This document shows, in pieces, positions 1-12,522 of a DNA stretch of 64,000 bases (its first letter is position 1; the number at the start of each line of letters is the position of its first letter). The stretch comes from Lunularia cruciata (Eukaryota; Streptophyta; Marchantiopsida; Lunulariales; Lunulariaceae). The DNA is taken from NCBI GenBank assembly GCA_948567375.1, contig OX419756.1:54228552-54292551 (forward strand), read 5' to 3'. A model generated the notes under the pieces. The model did no database searches. It worked only from the letters and a program-made list of their open reading frames with translations, and was not told the DNA's origin. A program made the position numbers and the translations under genes.

Positions 1-77
1 TCTACAAACCTGCAGATCCAAAATGACAATGCACCTCTTCATATCTGCCTCTTCAAATCTCAAATCAGTTACTAATC

Positions 78-767
78 CTATCCAATGTCTACTTCTTCTT
101 TGGCTTTCAAACCCAAACCCGAAGTAACTTTACTTCCTACTACTCTATCCTCAGGTTTCATAACTCCTACATCTTCTACCAAATCTAACAATTCTCTTTC
201 CTGATCTGAAATTTCACTAGTGGGTAATCTATCTAACTCCTTATCTCCCAACCCACTCTTACCTAATGTCTCCAATGGTAACTCCAACGACATTTGTACT
301 CCTACTTCATCTACTCCGGGTTTTGCTCTAACATCTTTCCGAAGTTTATCTATCTCCAATTTTACTAGGTCTAATCTGATTGTGATATTGTCTTCTACCT
401 CCAATATCTTCCTATCTACACAATTTCTAAGACTAATCAACAATGCGTTCAAATTGGTATCTTTCCCATGTCTCCTCCTCGTCTCTTGCACCAACAACTT
501 CAACTCGTGCAGCCTCGTCTCCTTAATACACACACTAGCCTCTGTACTCAACATTGCATTCATCCTAATTACAATTTCCTTCAAGTGCTCTAGTCTCATC
601 TTCCTCTCTCGCTCCCGATCTACAAGCCAGTCCTCTCGGTACATTGCCAATTCCGCTTTGAACTCAACTTTCACAGTTTCCTTCTCCTTCTCCTTTTGTA
701 CAATCTTTTCCTCCTGATTACGAAGTAACTCTCGCAACCTCTCTTCTTCTCTATATCTCATTGTCAA
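78..767 (-). pseudogene. D-LTR ORF, coiled-coil C-terminal segment
   Basis: This 229-codon stretch is rich in Glu, Lys, Arg and Leu with heptad-like spacing (REEERLRELLRNQEEK, QERELLDLVED). It corresponds to the C-terminal part of the same protein read at 50740-49433. A long coiled coil is predicted from composition. There are no recognisable catalytic motifs. Confidence 0.5.
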
Positions 768-1800
768 CTCTTGTTGCCACAGTTACTTCTTCTCTTCTAC
801 ACTCTCCATCACCCTATTGAGCTCTTGTTCCTTCTCTGCTACTCTTGCCATAGCATGAATAATTTCTAGTCTTGAATCAGCAAACTAATGCTTCAAGATC
901 TCATATTCAGCAATTTGTCTTTCCTTTGCTATGTCGCTTTGCTTCACAAGTTCCTGTCGATACCTTGCTTCTCTCCTCAAGTATTCTACCACTTGACTCT
1001 ACACTACTACCTCCACTTGCAGTACTTCCTTTTCCTCCTCACCTTGGATTATACTCTTCTTCAACTCCGAGTTCTCTTCTTCTAGTCGTACTAACACCTG
1101 CAATACAGTCTTCACCTCCGAACACTTTGACTACATCTCTTTCTTCTTGTGTTCCAATTTCACCAACAACGGACACACAACTTTGCATAGGTACTCCACT
1201 CCATTTCTTGTGACTACTTCAACTTGCGGAGTGATCTCCTTCTTTACCTCTTCTTCTCTCGATACTTGCCTTCTTCTCTGCAATCATCATATTGGAATGG
1301 ACGCTTCACTCCCCAAACTAGCATTCTCCTCTTCCCTTACCTTGCTTGGACCCGCTTCACACTTTGCCTTTTGCCTGGACCAAACTCCTCTCTGAATGGT
1401 AACCTTCTTCTCCTCCTACTCTGGCACTTTGTCTTCTAACTTCACATTACTCTCTTCCTCTAGCTCCATCCGGACTTCTTCTTCTTCTGTGGGAACCGAC
1501 GTCATCTCCCTCGCCTTCATCGCTATTAATACTTGTATCTCCACTCTGTAGTGTGACCTCAGGTTCTTCCTTGCGTTCCAAGTCTTTGGACTTGCACTCG
1601 GCTTTGCCTTCCGAGTCTTCTTCCAATGACACAATTACCACCATACCTTTCCTTGGGTTTACTCTTCTGGTTTTTTGAGTTCTCATTCTCTTGACGTCTT
1701 TGCCTTCTCCTTGTCAACTCCGCTTCTTCAACTTTGGAGTATTTACGTCCGCCTGCGCACTCTTCCCCGTCTGTGCGTAGTACTCATCACTGCTTTGGAT

Positions 1801-2226
1801 CTAAAGAATGTACTGCTGCTCCTCCGTGTTGACCTCCTTTCTTAAGTCGGGATGAAAATGCGACACCATTCTGTTGCGCTCTGCCACATTGAGCAAATTC
1901 AACCTGAGGTAGAAATGTGCTGCAAACGGCACGATGTAGTGTGGAGGCAACTTATCCCACAAATTCCACACCATCTGCCTCATTCTCCCATGGAAGCACC
2001 TCGCCCAGTTGATAGGTTCTCTTGCAAACATCTTATGGAAGAACACCGCTTGGTGCTTCATCACATAAGTCATGCTTTCCGGCTTCAGGATTGCCATGAG
2101 AGCACTCACAATCCCTCTCTTGATTGGATCCTTGTAACTCTCTACTTTGTACCCATTCTTTGTACGCTTTGAAGAGAATCCATCCCTCACTTCGTGGGTT
2201 TCTTTGGCTACCTCTCCCTTCTCCAA
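1801..2226 (-). pseudogene. D-LTR ORF, globular segment (remnant)
   Basis: An open stretch of 141 codons matches residues of the longer frame at 51550-50741 with roughly 85-90% identity by eye. It contains the shared signatures KRTKNGYKVESYKD, MKHQAVFFHK and LPPHYIVPFAAHFYL. I do not recognise the family. The frame is broken on both sides, so this is a decayed copy of the LTR-encoded protein, not a working gene. Confidence 0.5.
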
Positions 2227-3052
2227 GAACGTGACACCCTACTCCGTGCCTGCCTCTCTTCTAAGTACTAATCTCCAATCCGACTCCGTCCAGCAAGCCG
2301 GATTTCCTCTCTTCCCCTCTTCCTTGGGGCCATTGAGACATTTACTCTTGATTATCTTGGTCATGAATCTTGGAAAGCTCACATTTTAGTTCCACGCCAA
2401 GAATGTGATCGGAAGTTGGCTCAAGACTTCAATTTTGGCAATCACATCTAACCTCCACATCGCATGATTTCTCACTACAAATTTGGAGTTCTTCTTTCCT
2501 CCTCCCATCTTTCTTTCTTCCTCATTGTCTCTCGGATTAGGTTGCTCCAATTCCCCTCTACACACCAGCACGTCTTCAACTCTATTTCCCTTCCCACAAT
2601 CTCCTGCAGTACAACTCCTCAACCGCGAAGGAAAATTGCTTGACATTGCTTTGTAGTTAGCCCGATTTTTATGGAGTCACGCCTTCTTTGTTGCTCTTCA
2701 ATTCAAGTTTCTACCAAGAAATCACACCTCTTGCATGCTCATGTCACTGTCAAGTGTCCTTCACGCATATGACCGCCGGTTTTTGAACGGTCCCTTCTTG
2801 AATTTCTCGCCTCAAAGAAAAGTTGTTACATCGTCCTTGCCTCGGGTTGAGCACTCCTTGATACAAAGACTTCTTACTTTGGGTTGTATGCTGACAGGGC
2901 AAGTCTGAGTACTTTTCCTTATGACCCAAAGCCACGTTACCTCGGGTTTCATCCCAAAGATTCTTTTCTTTGCCTTCTTCGGCCATACATGTGCAATCCA
3001 ACTTCTCTATACACTACTTCTTCTCTATTTAAAAAAAACAAAAAAATGTGGG

Positions 3053-3411
3053 TACCACATCTTATCTTGATCCTACCACTAAGTCAAGGATTCCTTCATA
3101 TGGGCTATCCTTGGACTATAGAAGAATTCAAAACAAAAAGGCTTGCGGACCCAAGAGTTCTCAACTCTTTCCTCAAAGCCAAACACCTAGGAATAATACT
3201 AAGTCAACACACTAGAATCCAAAATAGTGGTGCTCATCTTTTCCACTCCCTTTAAAGTAAGTTCACCTCTATCTTAGCTATGACTAACTTTAGCTAATCA
3301 TGACTAATATAGAACCATCCTTTATCTCTATATAAATAATATCTCTCAAGTACTTGTAATACCAAGCTAAATATCACAATACCACACACATGCACAAATG
3401 TGTGTTATAGT
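3053..3411 (-). mobile_element. Family B LTR fragment
   Basis: This closely matches 25738-26086, the U3 side of the family B LTR, including the segments around GCTATCCTTGGACT and ACTTTAGCTAATCATGACTA. It ends TGTGTGTTATA where the B LTR ends GGGTGTTACA. It is cut on its left by the D LTR that ends at 3052. Confidence 0.75.
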
Positions 3412-3475
3412 CCCATCTCTCTTGCTCATCTAAAGTAAAGCCTTGGAGCATTTTCTCAATAGTGCAATTCACACT

Positions 3476-3745
3476 CTATTTGTCTATTGGTTTTTGGATT
3501 GTGAATTGTGGATATGGCAAATTTGGTTTTGAAGAAACCAAATTAGATGATCTGCAACTTGTGCTTGGCGTTCCACACACCATGTTGGATTCTAGAAATA
3601 AAAGTGTTGATGATGTCAACCTTGGTAGCCACCAAGTGGACCTCATCAAGCTCAAAGGTGTGAAAGGATGCTCTCCATACATGAGGAAGAATGGTGTGAC
3701 ATGTGTGGAGGCATTCACTAAATTGTTGGAAGCAAATTCCACCAA
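3476..3745 (-). pseudogene. Family A integrase C-terminal remnant
   Basis: The stretch contains NNLVNASTHVTPFFLMYGEHP, close to the conserved region after the gypsy integrase catalytic Glu (N...H.STG.SPF...YG..P). It is a short decayed fragment of the family A pol gene. Confidence 0.5.
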
Positions 3746-4777
3746 TGGGAGTAAGTTGTTCTACATCTCTTGATCATCTAAGGTATAGCCCCGGAACATG
3801 TCCTCAATAGTGCAATTCACCCACTCTATTTGTACATCAGTTTGTGGATGGTAAATTATGGACATGGCCAATTTGGTTTTGAAGAAACCAGAGAGTGTTC
3901 TCCAAAATCAACTAGTGAATTGAGTACCTCTATCTATGATGAACACTCTAGACAGGCCCTGGTGAAAGAAAACTACATCTTAGTACAATTGAGTTGATTG
4001 CAATGCAGTCACATCCTTGGTGGTATTATGCACATGAATCATTTTGTTCAATTAGTTGACAAAGACTACGATGGAATCAAACCTTGAGGTGGTCTTGGGA
4101 AATTCACAAACTAGATTCATGGTTACCTATTCCCAATGTTGTGTAGGAGTGGGGAGTGGTTGAAGGAGTCTTGTGTGATCTTGATTGACTTTTTTAGAAG
4201 CTTTATTTTGTTGACAAAATAGGCAGCTCCAAACATATTCCATCACATCATTGCTCATCTTGAGCCAATAGTAATGGCGTTTGATTGCATCCAAGGTCTT
4301 TTCCACTCCAACGTGACTTGCAATGGCAAAATCATGATATTTTGCTAGGATGGTGGTTCTTATATCTACGGCATATGGGATCTATAACCTGCCATCATAA
4401 AAGGTGAATCCTTGGGTGTTGGTGACGCATTTGCATGATTGAGCACCTACAATCTATGGATCAATTTTGTAATAAAAATAATCCTTGGCCAAAATTCAAG
4501 GTTCATCTTGATCTCCATCACTAGATTGTTTACTATCAACATTCAAGTGAATGCATCTGCAAGTTGCTTCTTGCCTTCTATATATGTGATTGTCATGTTG
4601 GATTGTTGTCTCCACTATATCCCAAATTTGTTGATGAGAAAGATCTTTCTATATCTTGAGGTAAACTAGAGGTTTGTGGTATATCTCCACCACAGATGCC
4701 TTCTCACCAAGATAGTGCTTCCAATGCTTGGTTGCAAGGACAATGGCCAACTCTTCTTGTTTGGTGGTGTGATAGTT

Positions 4778-5122
4778 TCATTCTATTAGTAACAACTTAT
4801 GAGAGAAATATGCAATTGGGAGCCATCCATCATGCCACTCTTGTTGTATGACTGCTCCTATTGCTACACCTGATACATTTGTAACCGTCTTGATTGGACT
4901 TTTTGGGTCATACCATTTCATAATTGTTGTATGTAATAATGCATCTTTCAATTCATGAGTGTCAATCCTTGTGCGGTTTTCCATATCCACTTCTTTCCCT
5001 TTCCCAATAGTGTTGTTAGAGGTTGTGGAATCTTGGAGAAGTCCTTGAAAAATCAACAATAAAACCTCATCAATCCCAAGAAACTCTTGAGTTGAGCCTG
5101 ATCTTTTGGAGCATTTGATCAT
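4778..5122 (-). pseudogene. Family A RT/RNase H remnant
   Basis: The C-terminal half reads DPKSPIKTVTNVSGVAIGAV followed by a PIAYFSHKL motif. This is the characteristic start of a gypsy RNase H (a D-x-S-x-x-A-x-G-A-V pattern and the A-x-x-S-x-x-L pattern), with the first catalytic Asp apparently changed. It lies between the RT active-site remnant near 5330 and the integrase remnants. Confidence 0.5.
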
Positions 5123-5679
5123 TTCTAAATAACCTCTATTTTATCTATTAGCACTTGGATACCTTCTTTACTTACTCTATGCCCTAAGTAGTCTACTTTG
5201 GATTTGCAAAACTTGCATTTTGAGATTTTGGCATACAATTGATTTTGTCATAGAATCTTGAGGACTTCTCATAGATGTTGCTTATGCTCTATCATCATCT
5301 TGCTACAAACTAAGATGTCATCAAGGAAAATGATAACATATTTATCCAAGTACATATGAAATATATCATTCATCAAACTCATGAAAGTGGTTGGAGTGTT
5401 GGTGAGGCCAAATAGCATCACCAAGTATTTAAAGTGACCATACCTTGTTCAAAAGGTCATTTTGTGTATATCTTCCTCTACAATCCTAATTTGGTTGTAA
5501 CTGCTCCATAGATCAAGTTTGGTGAAGTGCTTTGCTCCATTGAGTTGATCAAAGAAGTCATCAATGCAAGGTAATGGGTATTTTTTCTTCACCAATTTGT
5601 TAATTTAGTCCTTGGTAGTCAATGCACATGCGCATTATTCCATTCTTCTTCACAAACAATACAAGAGACCCATATGGTG

Positions 5680-5892
5680 TTATGTTAGATTGGATAAACT
5701 CCTTTTGCAACATATCCTTGATTTGAGCCTTACACTCCTCCAGCTCATTAGGTGATAGTTGATATGGGGCTTTACAAGGAGGTGCTTTGTAAGAAATATC
5801 TCAATTTTATGATCCACTCTCCCTTTTGGTGGTAAATCTAACATCAATTCATCTAGAAAGACATCTTGAAACTCATTGACCACATCTTTCAA
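5680..5892 (-). pseudogene. Family A reverse transcriptase N-terminal remnant
   Basis: The segment FQDVFLDEL...LPPKGRVDHKIEI matches the conserved linker that precedes gypsy RT (F.DVFPDELPGLPP.R.VDH.IEL). The frame is lost soon afterwards. The rest of RT continues leftward in other frames. Confidence 0.55.
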
Positions 5893-6750
5893 TTTCTTAG
5901 GAATTTATCCATTATGTTGGGCACTTGGGATCTCTCTTATCAGACCCATGAAAAATCTATTTTTCTTACCAATAGATGTAGTTCCTATGACATAGAGAGG
6001 AAGTTCTTGCCTTGTGATCTTTCTTTAACCCCAAAGATCTTCCATTGATTAGTTCTCACTATTTTCTTTCTCCAATCCACCATGGGTTGTAGTGTTCCAT
6101 CCACAATATGTCTAAGATCACATCATAATGAGCTAACTATATCACTTGCCACTCAATTGCTTCTTGATACTCTCTTATAGAGAGTGTTACCTATCTAAGT
6201 AATTACTCAATCCTCTCTATCTAACCATTAAGTAACTCTACTTTGTCATTCTCATCCTTCTCTACTTCCATCTCCAAATTTATTACAATAGAGCAAGGCA
6301 AGAAATTCTCTACTGCTCTAGGGTTTATCAATACTCTCATTGGATTGCCTTCTAGGACTCCATTTACAACAATCAATTGTGCGTTTGTCTTCCTTCATCT
6401 TTGCATACTCGTCCTCTTCCTCCTCCTCACCCCTTTTTACTCTTCTTCATTGAGCCAATAAGGCCGTGAGGTACATTTACTTGCAATCTTTGTTTTTTTA
6501 TGTGATTTTAGTATCCTCCTCTTTGATTCATCTCTCCATGTGGTTAAAAGGTTGCTTGTATGGAGGCCGAGGGCCTCTAGGATGACAAGCACAAAAATTG
6601 ATGGCTATGTGCCCAACTTGGCCACAATTGTAACAATGTTATTGTTTTGCTTGAGCACCTTCTCCTCATGGGACTTTTGTCTCTCCTTTCTTTGATCCGT
6701 CCTTGTTCTCCTTGGAGGTCTTACTCCTTGGTCTTGGAATCAAATATTGA

Positions 6751-7032
6751 CTAATTCCATAGGAATTGGTCTACCAAAATGGTATGTCTCAACCCAATAG
6801 TTTTGCATTGGGTTACCTCTTCACCTCCTCCAAGCATCCCTACTATTCTTTGAGTGCAAGCAATGATGTCAAAAATAGTGTAGGGATTTTGCACCATTAC
6901 CTCTTGGAAAATTTGCTCTTTTAATTCCCTTTTGAAATTGGCAAGGGCTTGGGTTAGACTCATATTAGTTATCACAACTTGTAGATCAAGAAATGCCTCC
7001 ACATACTCTTGTATGCTATTCTTTTGCTTCAA
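6751..7032 (-). pseudogene. Family A gag remnant
   Basis: The stretch KQKNSIQEYVEAFLDLQV with a following FKRELKEQIFQEV is a retrotransposon gag (capsid) signature. A zinc knuckle follows downstream near 6600. The same gag is found again in the right-hand A copy around 9850-9600. Confidence 0.55.
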
Positions 7033-8109
7033 CTCCCAAAGTTTGGTTCAGGCCATCTACATGAAATCTATATATAGGAATTCTTGAATAGCTCTTCTTG
7101 CATGGTTTTCCAAGGTTTTCCTCTCTTCCTTATACCAACAACAATCATTCCCAAGTATCATACCAGGTGAGGGCTTTATTGGTCAAGTCTCCGCATGCAA
7201 ACACGCCTCCAAAATGATCAGTGATCTCAATTGTGAACAATCAAAGGTATTGATTCATTCTTGAAATCCAATTTTCTACTACTCCCATGGAATGTTGTCC
7301 TTTGTAAGGCTCAATGTTATATGTCTTTTTCATTCATAATAACAATGTGGTTTGGTTGTTGATGAGGGTCGGTGTCATCAACATAAGTGACTCTCCAAGT
7401 ACTTTAATCATTGGAGCGGGTTGTTGAGACAATTCCCCTTTCTTGCATTACTTGATCATTCCTTGAGGTACATACTTAATTTTGCAATTCCTCCATAGTC
7501 ATCTTGATCTCCCAAAACTCATTCAACATCCCCTACATTCCTTGCATCAACTCCTACAACTACGGATCTAGGATTCCTACACACTTACAATGTTCAATTG
7601 CTATTTCAATAGAGGGTTAATATGATCACTTGGGAGAGAGCACAAAATATTAGGACTACCATTGGGACCGCAGAGGCTATCACCTTTTGATAATATTTCT
7701 CACCAAAATTGCAGACTACTAAATAACTAAACATCACTTTTGGTCTAACTACATAAAGGATTTCTACTTGTGTGTTGAAATGGGGAGGATTTGGTACATT
7801 TAGATCCATAACATCATAACAAAATGTAGATTGTCAAATCCTACTCTTTGTCACATACCACCACACTAGGTATGGTGAATTCATCACTTTGTTTATGAAC
7901 TCTACTCAAAATTGATAAATAAGAAATACTCTCATTTGTTCACGCTAGATGTACATAAACTTGATATGGAATGGATTCAAGAATAGAAATTTTGGTGTAT
8001 GAAATTTTCCTTCAAGCACCTCCATCCCATCCTCTCTCTTAAACATCCCCCAAGTCTAACAATTACACTATATTTTCTCCACTCAAAATTACTCAATTAC
8101 AATAGCCCA

Positions 8110-8763
8110 TGTTCTTCTAAGAGGAGTGATCCACTCTCTTAGGTTAAAACACTTGCTTCAATATCATTTTAATTTTACAAGGACAAGAGAACTCTCCAAG
8201 AGAGATACAAGAGAAAAAACACAAGTTTCACACTCAATACTCCAATGTCCTAAAGGAGCACCTTTTCTTTATTATGTAACCAAGAGGATCCTCTCAAAGG
8301 AAGCTCCACCCTTAGATCAAATACATGCATTTGTGACATATCAATGAGCTCTACCCTTAGGATAGTTTCCTAGATGGGTGACATGTTGGTCCTTGTCCTA
8401 TCTAATTGGTCAAATAGGTTTGACTAGAGGGAATCTTTAGGGAATCTTACAATAAGAAGCTCAGAATAGCATGGGTGAGGTACCATTGGAAATCTCTCAA
8501 TGAGACAAATAGTGGGAAGAGAAAAGCAAGCCTTTTTTTCCAAGAGAATGGGAATCATTCCATATTTTAGGTCTAATTCATACATTTAGGCCTCCAAAAT
8601 TGGCTCTAAAGTTTTCAAGATTTTCTTGGCTTCTGGCCTATTAGTAGTACTCTTCTGGTGACACCTCTATTTGATCTACCTAGCCCATCATACATAACAT
8701 CCTTCTAGATGTTACCAAGCTAATTTTCACCTCTAGATAATATGTCTAGCTATTGATATTACA
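8110..8763 (-). mobile_element. Family A LTR, shared by the two tandem A copies
   Basis: This 654-base segment reads TGTAATATC at its minus-strand start and GAAGAACA at its end. It matches the interrupted LTR at 10920-15276 in content and length. It serves as the 3' LTR of the right A copy and the 5' LTR of the left one. It carries the long homologous run around ACACAAGTTTCACACTCAAT. Confidence 0.65.
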
Positions 8764-8950
8764 TTGTCTTATAGATAGTTGTTGTCCCTATGACATAGAG
8801 AGGTAATTCTTGCATGTGTGCTCTCTCCTTAACTCCAATGATCTTCCATTGGCAAGTTCTCACTACTTTCTTCCTCCAATTGACCATGGGGTTGTAGTTC
8901 TCTTTGCACGGTATACCTAAGATTGCATCATAATGAGCTAATCGTATCGC

Positions 8951-9271
8951 TCACCACTCAATTGCTTCTTCATAATCTCCTACAAAGAGTGTTACCTTTC
9001 TAGGTAAAAACTCATTCCTCTTTGTATGCCCATTAGGTAATTCTACTTCTTCATTCTCACCCTTCTTTAGATCCATCCCCAACCTTATTGCAACAAAGCA
9101 AGACAAGAAGTTCTTTGCTACTCCAAGGTCTATCAACACTTTCACCTGATTGCCTTCTAGGACTCCATTTATGATAATCAATTGTGAGTTTGTCTTCCTC
9201 ACTCTTTGTGCGTTTTTCTTCTTCTCCAATTTGTTGCTTCTACATTGAGCTAATAAGGCCACAAGGTACAT
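8951..9271 (-). pseudogene. Family A aspartic protease remnant
   Basis: The stretch contains QLIINGVLEGNQVKVLIDLG followed by VAKNFLS, matching the gypsy protease core G...V..LIDSGATHNFIS. Ser of the catalytic D-S-G is replaced by Leu (IDLG), so the enzyme would be inactive. The start used is arbitrary because the frame is broken upstream. Confidence 0.6.
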
Positions 9272-10087
9272 TTACTAGTGATCTTTGTTTTCCGATGTGA
9301 TTTTTGCATCCTCCTCTTCAATGTGTCTCTCCATGTTGATAAAAGATTGCATGTATGGAGGCCAAGGGCCTCTAGGAAAATGAGTACAAAAATTGAAGGC
9401 TAAGTGCCCAACTTAGCTGTAATTGTAACAATGATGTTTTTTTGCTAGAGTCCCTTCTCCTTGTGGGACTCCATCTCTTCCTTCTTTGAGCCATATGCAT
9501 TCTCCTTGGAGCAGTTGTGCTCCTCATTCTCAAAACCAAATGTTGCTCAATTCTATAGGAACTGGTCCACCAAAGTGTTATGTTTTGGCCCGATAATGTT
9601 GATTTAGGGCTACCTCTTCACCTCCTCCAAGTGCCTCTACTATTCTCTAAGCACAAGCAATGGCTTCAAATACTGTGTAAGGATTTTGTACCATTACTTC
9701 TTGGTGAATTTTCTCTTTTAACCCTCATTTGAAATTATCCAAAGCTTCTACTAGATTCATGTTGGTTATTGCAACTTGTAGATCAAGAAATGCCTCCATG
9801 TACTCTTGTACACTATTCTTTTGCTTCAACTCCCATAGTCAAGTGTGGGCCACGGGCATAAAAATCCAAAAATTTGAAGTTCTTCAGTGGCGCTTCTTGC
9901 ATGGCCGTCCAAGTGACCTCTCTTCCTTCTACCAACATTGATCATTCCCAAGCATTGTACAATGTGAGGGCTTTATTAATCAAGTACCCATATACAAACA
10001 TGCCTACGGAACAATCTGTGATTTTAGTGGTGAAAAATCAAAAGTATCAAGTCATTCTTGAAATCCAATTCTCCAATTCTCCACTAC

Positions 10088-10333
10088 TCACATGGACCGT
10101 TGTCCCTTGTAAGGCTCAATATTGCATGTCCTCTTCATATGTAGTAACAATGTGGCCTCATTGTTGACCAAGGTTGGTGTCACTTGCATGAGTGACTCTC
10201 CATGTACTTTGGCTACTGGTATTGGTTTTTGGGACAACTCCCCTTCTTGCATTGCCTGATCATTCTTGAAGGTATGTACTTGACTTTGCAATGCCTCTAT
10301 GGTCATCTTGATCTCACAAAACTCATTCAACAT
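10088..10333 (-). pseudogene. Family A gag N-terminal remnant
   Basis: An 81-codon stretch sits between the LTR at 10920 and the capsid-like region. It contains EIKMTIEALQSQVHTFKND, a short heptad-like run typical of the N-terminus of this type of gag. It matches the decayed region around 7500-7300 of the left copy. Confidence 0.4.
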
Positions 10334-12079
10334 CCCCTACATTTCTTACATCAACTCTTGCAACTATGGATCTATGATTCTTACACACAACAATTTCTCA
10401 ATCACTACTTCCTACTTTAATAGAGGGTTAATTGATCACTCAAGAGGAGGCATAGACTATTGGGACTAGCATTGGAACTTTAAAGGCTATCTCTCATTGA
10501 AAATATTCCTGAAATTGCGGACTAAAAATCCCCTAAACATTACTTTTGGTCTAACCACATAATGGACTTCTACTTGAGTATCAAAAGGGAGAGGATTTGG
10601 TATTTAGATCCATCACAACAAAATGTAGATTATCAAGTCCCACTCTTTATCGTAGATCACCATAGACAAAATCACCAAGTTTGGTGAATTTATCACTATA
10701 TCCATGAACTCTATACCAAAATAGAAAATAAAATATACTCTCTCTTGCTCACACTGCACATGCATAATCTTGATATGGAATAGATGCAAGAAATAGAAAG
10801 TTGGGTGTTGGATATTGTCCTCTTGGAGCTTTCATCCCATCTTTTCTCTCTAACACACTCTTAATCCATCAATTGCACTACAATTTCTTTCCTCAAAACT
10901 ATTCAGTCTTAGTAGTCCATGTTCTTCCAAGGGGGTCCACTCTTGAACTAAGACACTTGCTCTTATACTATTGTAATTGTGGTGCCCACATATTTTTTTT
11001 CTGTTTTGAAGTGTTTTGAGGAAGAAGTGAGTAAGAGAGCCAAATTACAAAGAAAAGAATGGATGGGAGTGTCTTCGGAGTAAACCCAAAGAAGTCGACT
11101 TTGGGTCGGAAAATGGAAGTACTTGGAAGGGGAATATGAAGACACAAGTCTGAAGACGATCGTCTTCAAATGGGGTAGCAAAGGCCAATACAAAGATAGG
11201 CTAAAAACCTCTCTACATGGCAAGAAAGTACACTTCACAAAATGGCGGAAGCAGAAGAAGCATGTCTTGACAATGATAGGACATCGACACGCAGAAGAAG
11301 GGGGAGTCAATTTTCAAATTGATTGAAGAATGACTGCACTTTGGAGTAATATAAAATCGCAATTGCATAGGGGAAAATTGAATATGTCAAGTAGATATCT
11401 TGTTCCTCTGAGTAGTCATCCTGCAGTGATGCGTGCCAAGAAGCAGATTGAGAATGAAATTTTCCAAAATCTAGAAGGGGTTAGAGTCTCTTGTCCAAGA
11501 GAGGGAATAGTCTTCCGGTGCCAAAGAACAAGAGAATAGATCATGGCAAAGAAGGTCAAGAACACTCCCGTAATGAGGAGCTTTGCAATTTGGAGGTTAG
11601 ATGTCATAGCAAGGATTGAGGTCTTGAATAGACTTTGTATCACCTTTTAGCGTGGAACTAGAATTTCAATTTCCCAAGAATCATGGCGGAGATAGCTGCC
11701 AGTAATTGTGAGGAAGGTACTGAAGTTGAGGGGAAGAGAGGAAATCCGGCTTGATAGATTGAGTCAGATTGGAGGTTAGTGTTGGGACGGGAAGTAGGAG
11801 AGCCAAAGGGGATCATCTTCTATCAAAAGTGTGAGGCTGTAGAAGAGACTGTGGAAATTTGCAATTCCTTCTTTGCTCCGTGTACAACTAATGGTTACAA
11901 GGTGGAGTCCTATCATGACCTGATAGGTGGAATCTTATCGGGTCCTAATTAAGATGGAATCCTATTGGGACCCAATTAAGTGACGCATCGTAGGAGCAAT
12001 AATGGCGATGTTCAAACCCAAACAAACAACATATATGAACATGCAACAATTGGTCTTCTTCCACCAAATTTTTGCATGA

Positions 12080-12292
12080 GTGAAGGTGAATTGGGCAAAG
12101 TGCTTCCACCAGCAAATGAGGCAGATGGTCATCAATTGGAGAAAAAATTTGCCTCCACACTATTTTGCACCATTTGCAATGCATTTCTACTTCGGATTGA
12201 ATTTTCTAACAACGGAAGAGAGGTATTGCATGGTGTCACACTTTCATCCGGATTCTTCAAAACAAGACAACGGGAGATGGAAGAAGTCATAA
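12080..12292 (+). pseudogene. D-LTR ORF, globular segment remnant
   Basis: The segment NWAKCFHQQMRQMVINWRK with LPPHYFAPFAMHFYFGLN matches the conserved core of the LTR-encoded protein at 51550-50741. It is more diverged than the other two copies. Confidence 0.45.
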
Positions 12293-12522
12293 GTCCAAAG
12301 AAGAAGAAGCAGATTCAACCCAATGACGCAGTGTTACCTCCATCCCAAAGAAAGACATGAAGACTCACTATGAGAGGGAAGATGGTAGTAAAGGAAGTAC
12401 CTTTGGAAACCAAGTCTGAAGGGGAGATAGAGTCTAGAGGAGAAGACTCAGAAGAAGCGTAGCTCACATTACAAAGTGGGGAATCCAAAAGTGAGAGTGA
12501 TGGAGAAGAGGAAGTTCAGCAA

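Larger units (their letters stand above)
1..3052 (-). mobile_element. Family D long LTR, partial (5' end at right)
   Basis: On the minus strand this begins TGTGGTACCCACA at 3052 and runs off the left edge. It matches the complete D LTRs at 48642-52419 and 10978-14683 throughout. It carries the same LTR-encoded reading frame, in pieces: a globular segment at 2226-1801 and a coiled-coil segment at 767-78. The right end abuts a family B LTR fragment whose other part would lie off-window, so this copy probably inserted into a B LTR. The other end is not visible, so it could be a solo LTR or part of a full element. Confidence 0.75.
3412..8109 (-). mobile_element. Family A Ty3/gypsy internal region, decayed (left copy)
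   Basis: A degenerate gypsy body is read right to left. It holds gag at about 7600-6680, a zinc knuckle with the CYNCGQVGH pattern near 6640-6590, protease near 6480-6050, and the RT N-terminus at 5892-5680. An RT active-site region FLDDILV lies near 5330, RNase H near 5122-4778, and integrase remnants at 4440-3440. Domain order is that of Ty3/gypsy, and the FLDD-ILV motif suggests a chromovirus-like lineage. Stops and frameshifts occur throughout. A segment of about 110 bases near 3420-3530 recurs at 3770-3890, a local duplication within the integrase region. Confidence 0.75.
8764..10919 (-). mobile_element. Family A gypsy body, gag-protease only (right copy)
   Basis: This repeats the left copy's gag, zinc-knuckle and protease regions, then stops at the LTR at 8763 with no RT, RNase H or integrase. 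It holds the protease at 9271-8951, zinc-knuckle sequence near 9440, gag near 9900-9560, and an N-terminal gag segment with heptad-like composition at 10333-10088. Either the RT-integrase portion was deleted or unequal recombination joined two elements through the shared LTR. Confidence 0.7.
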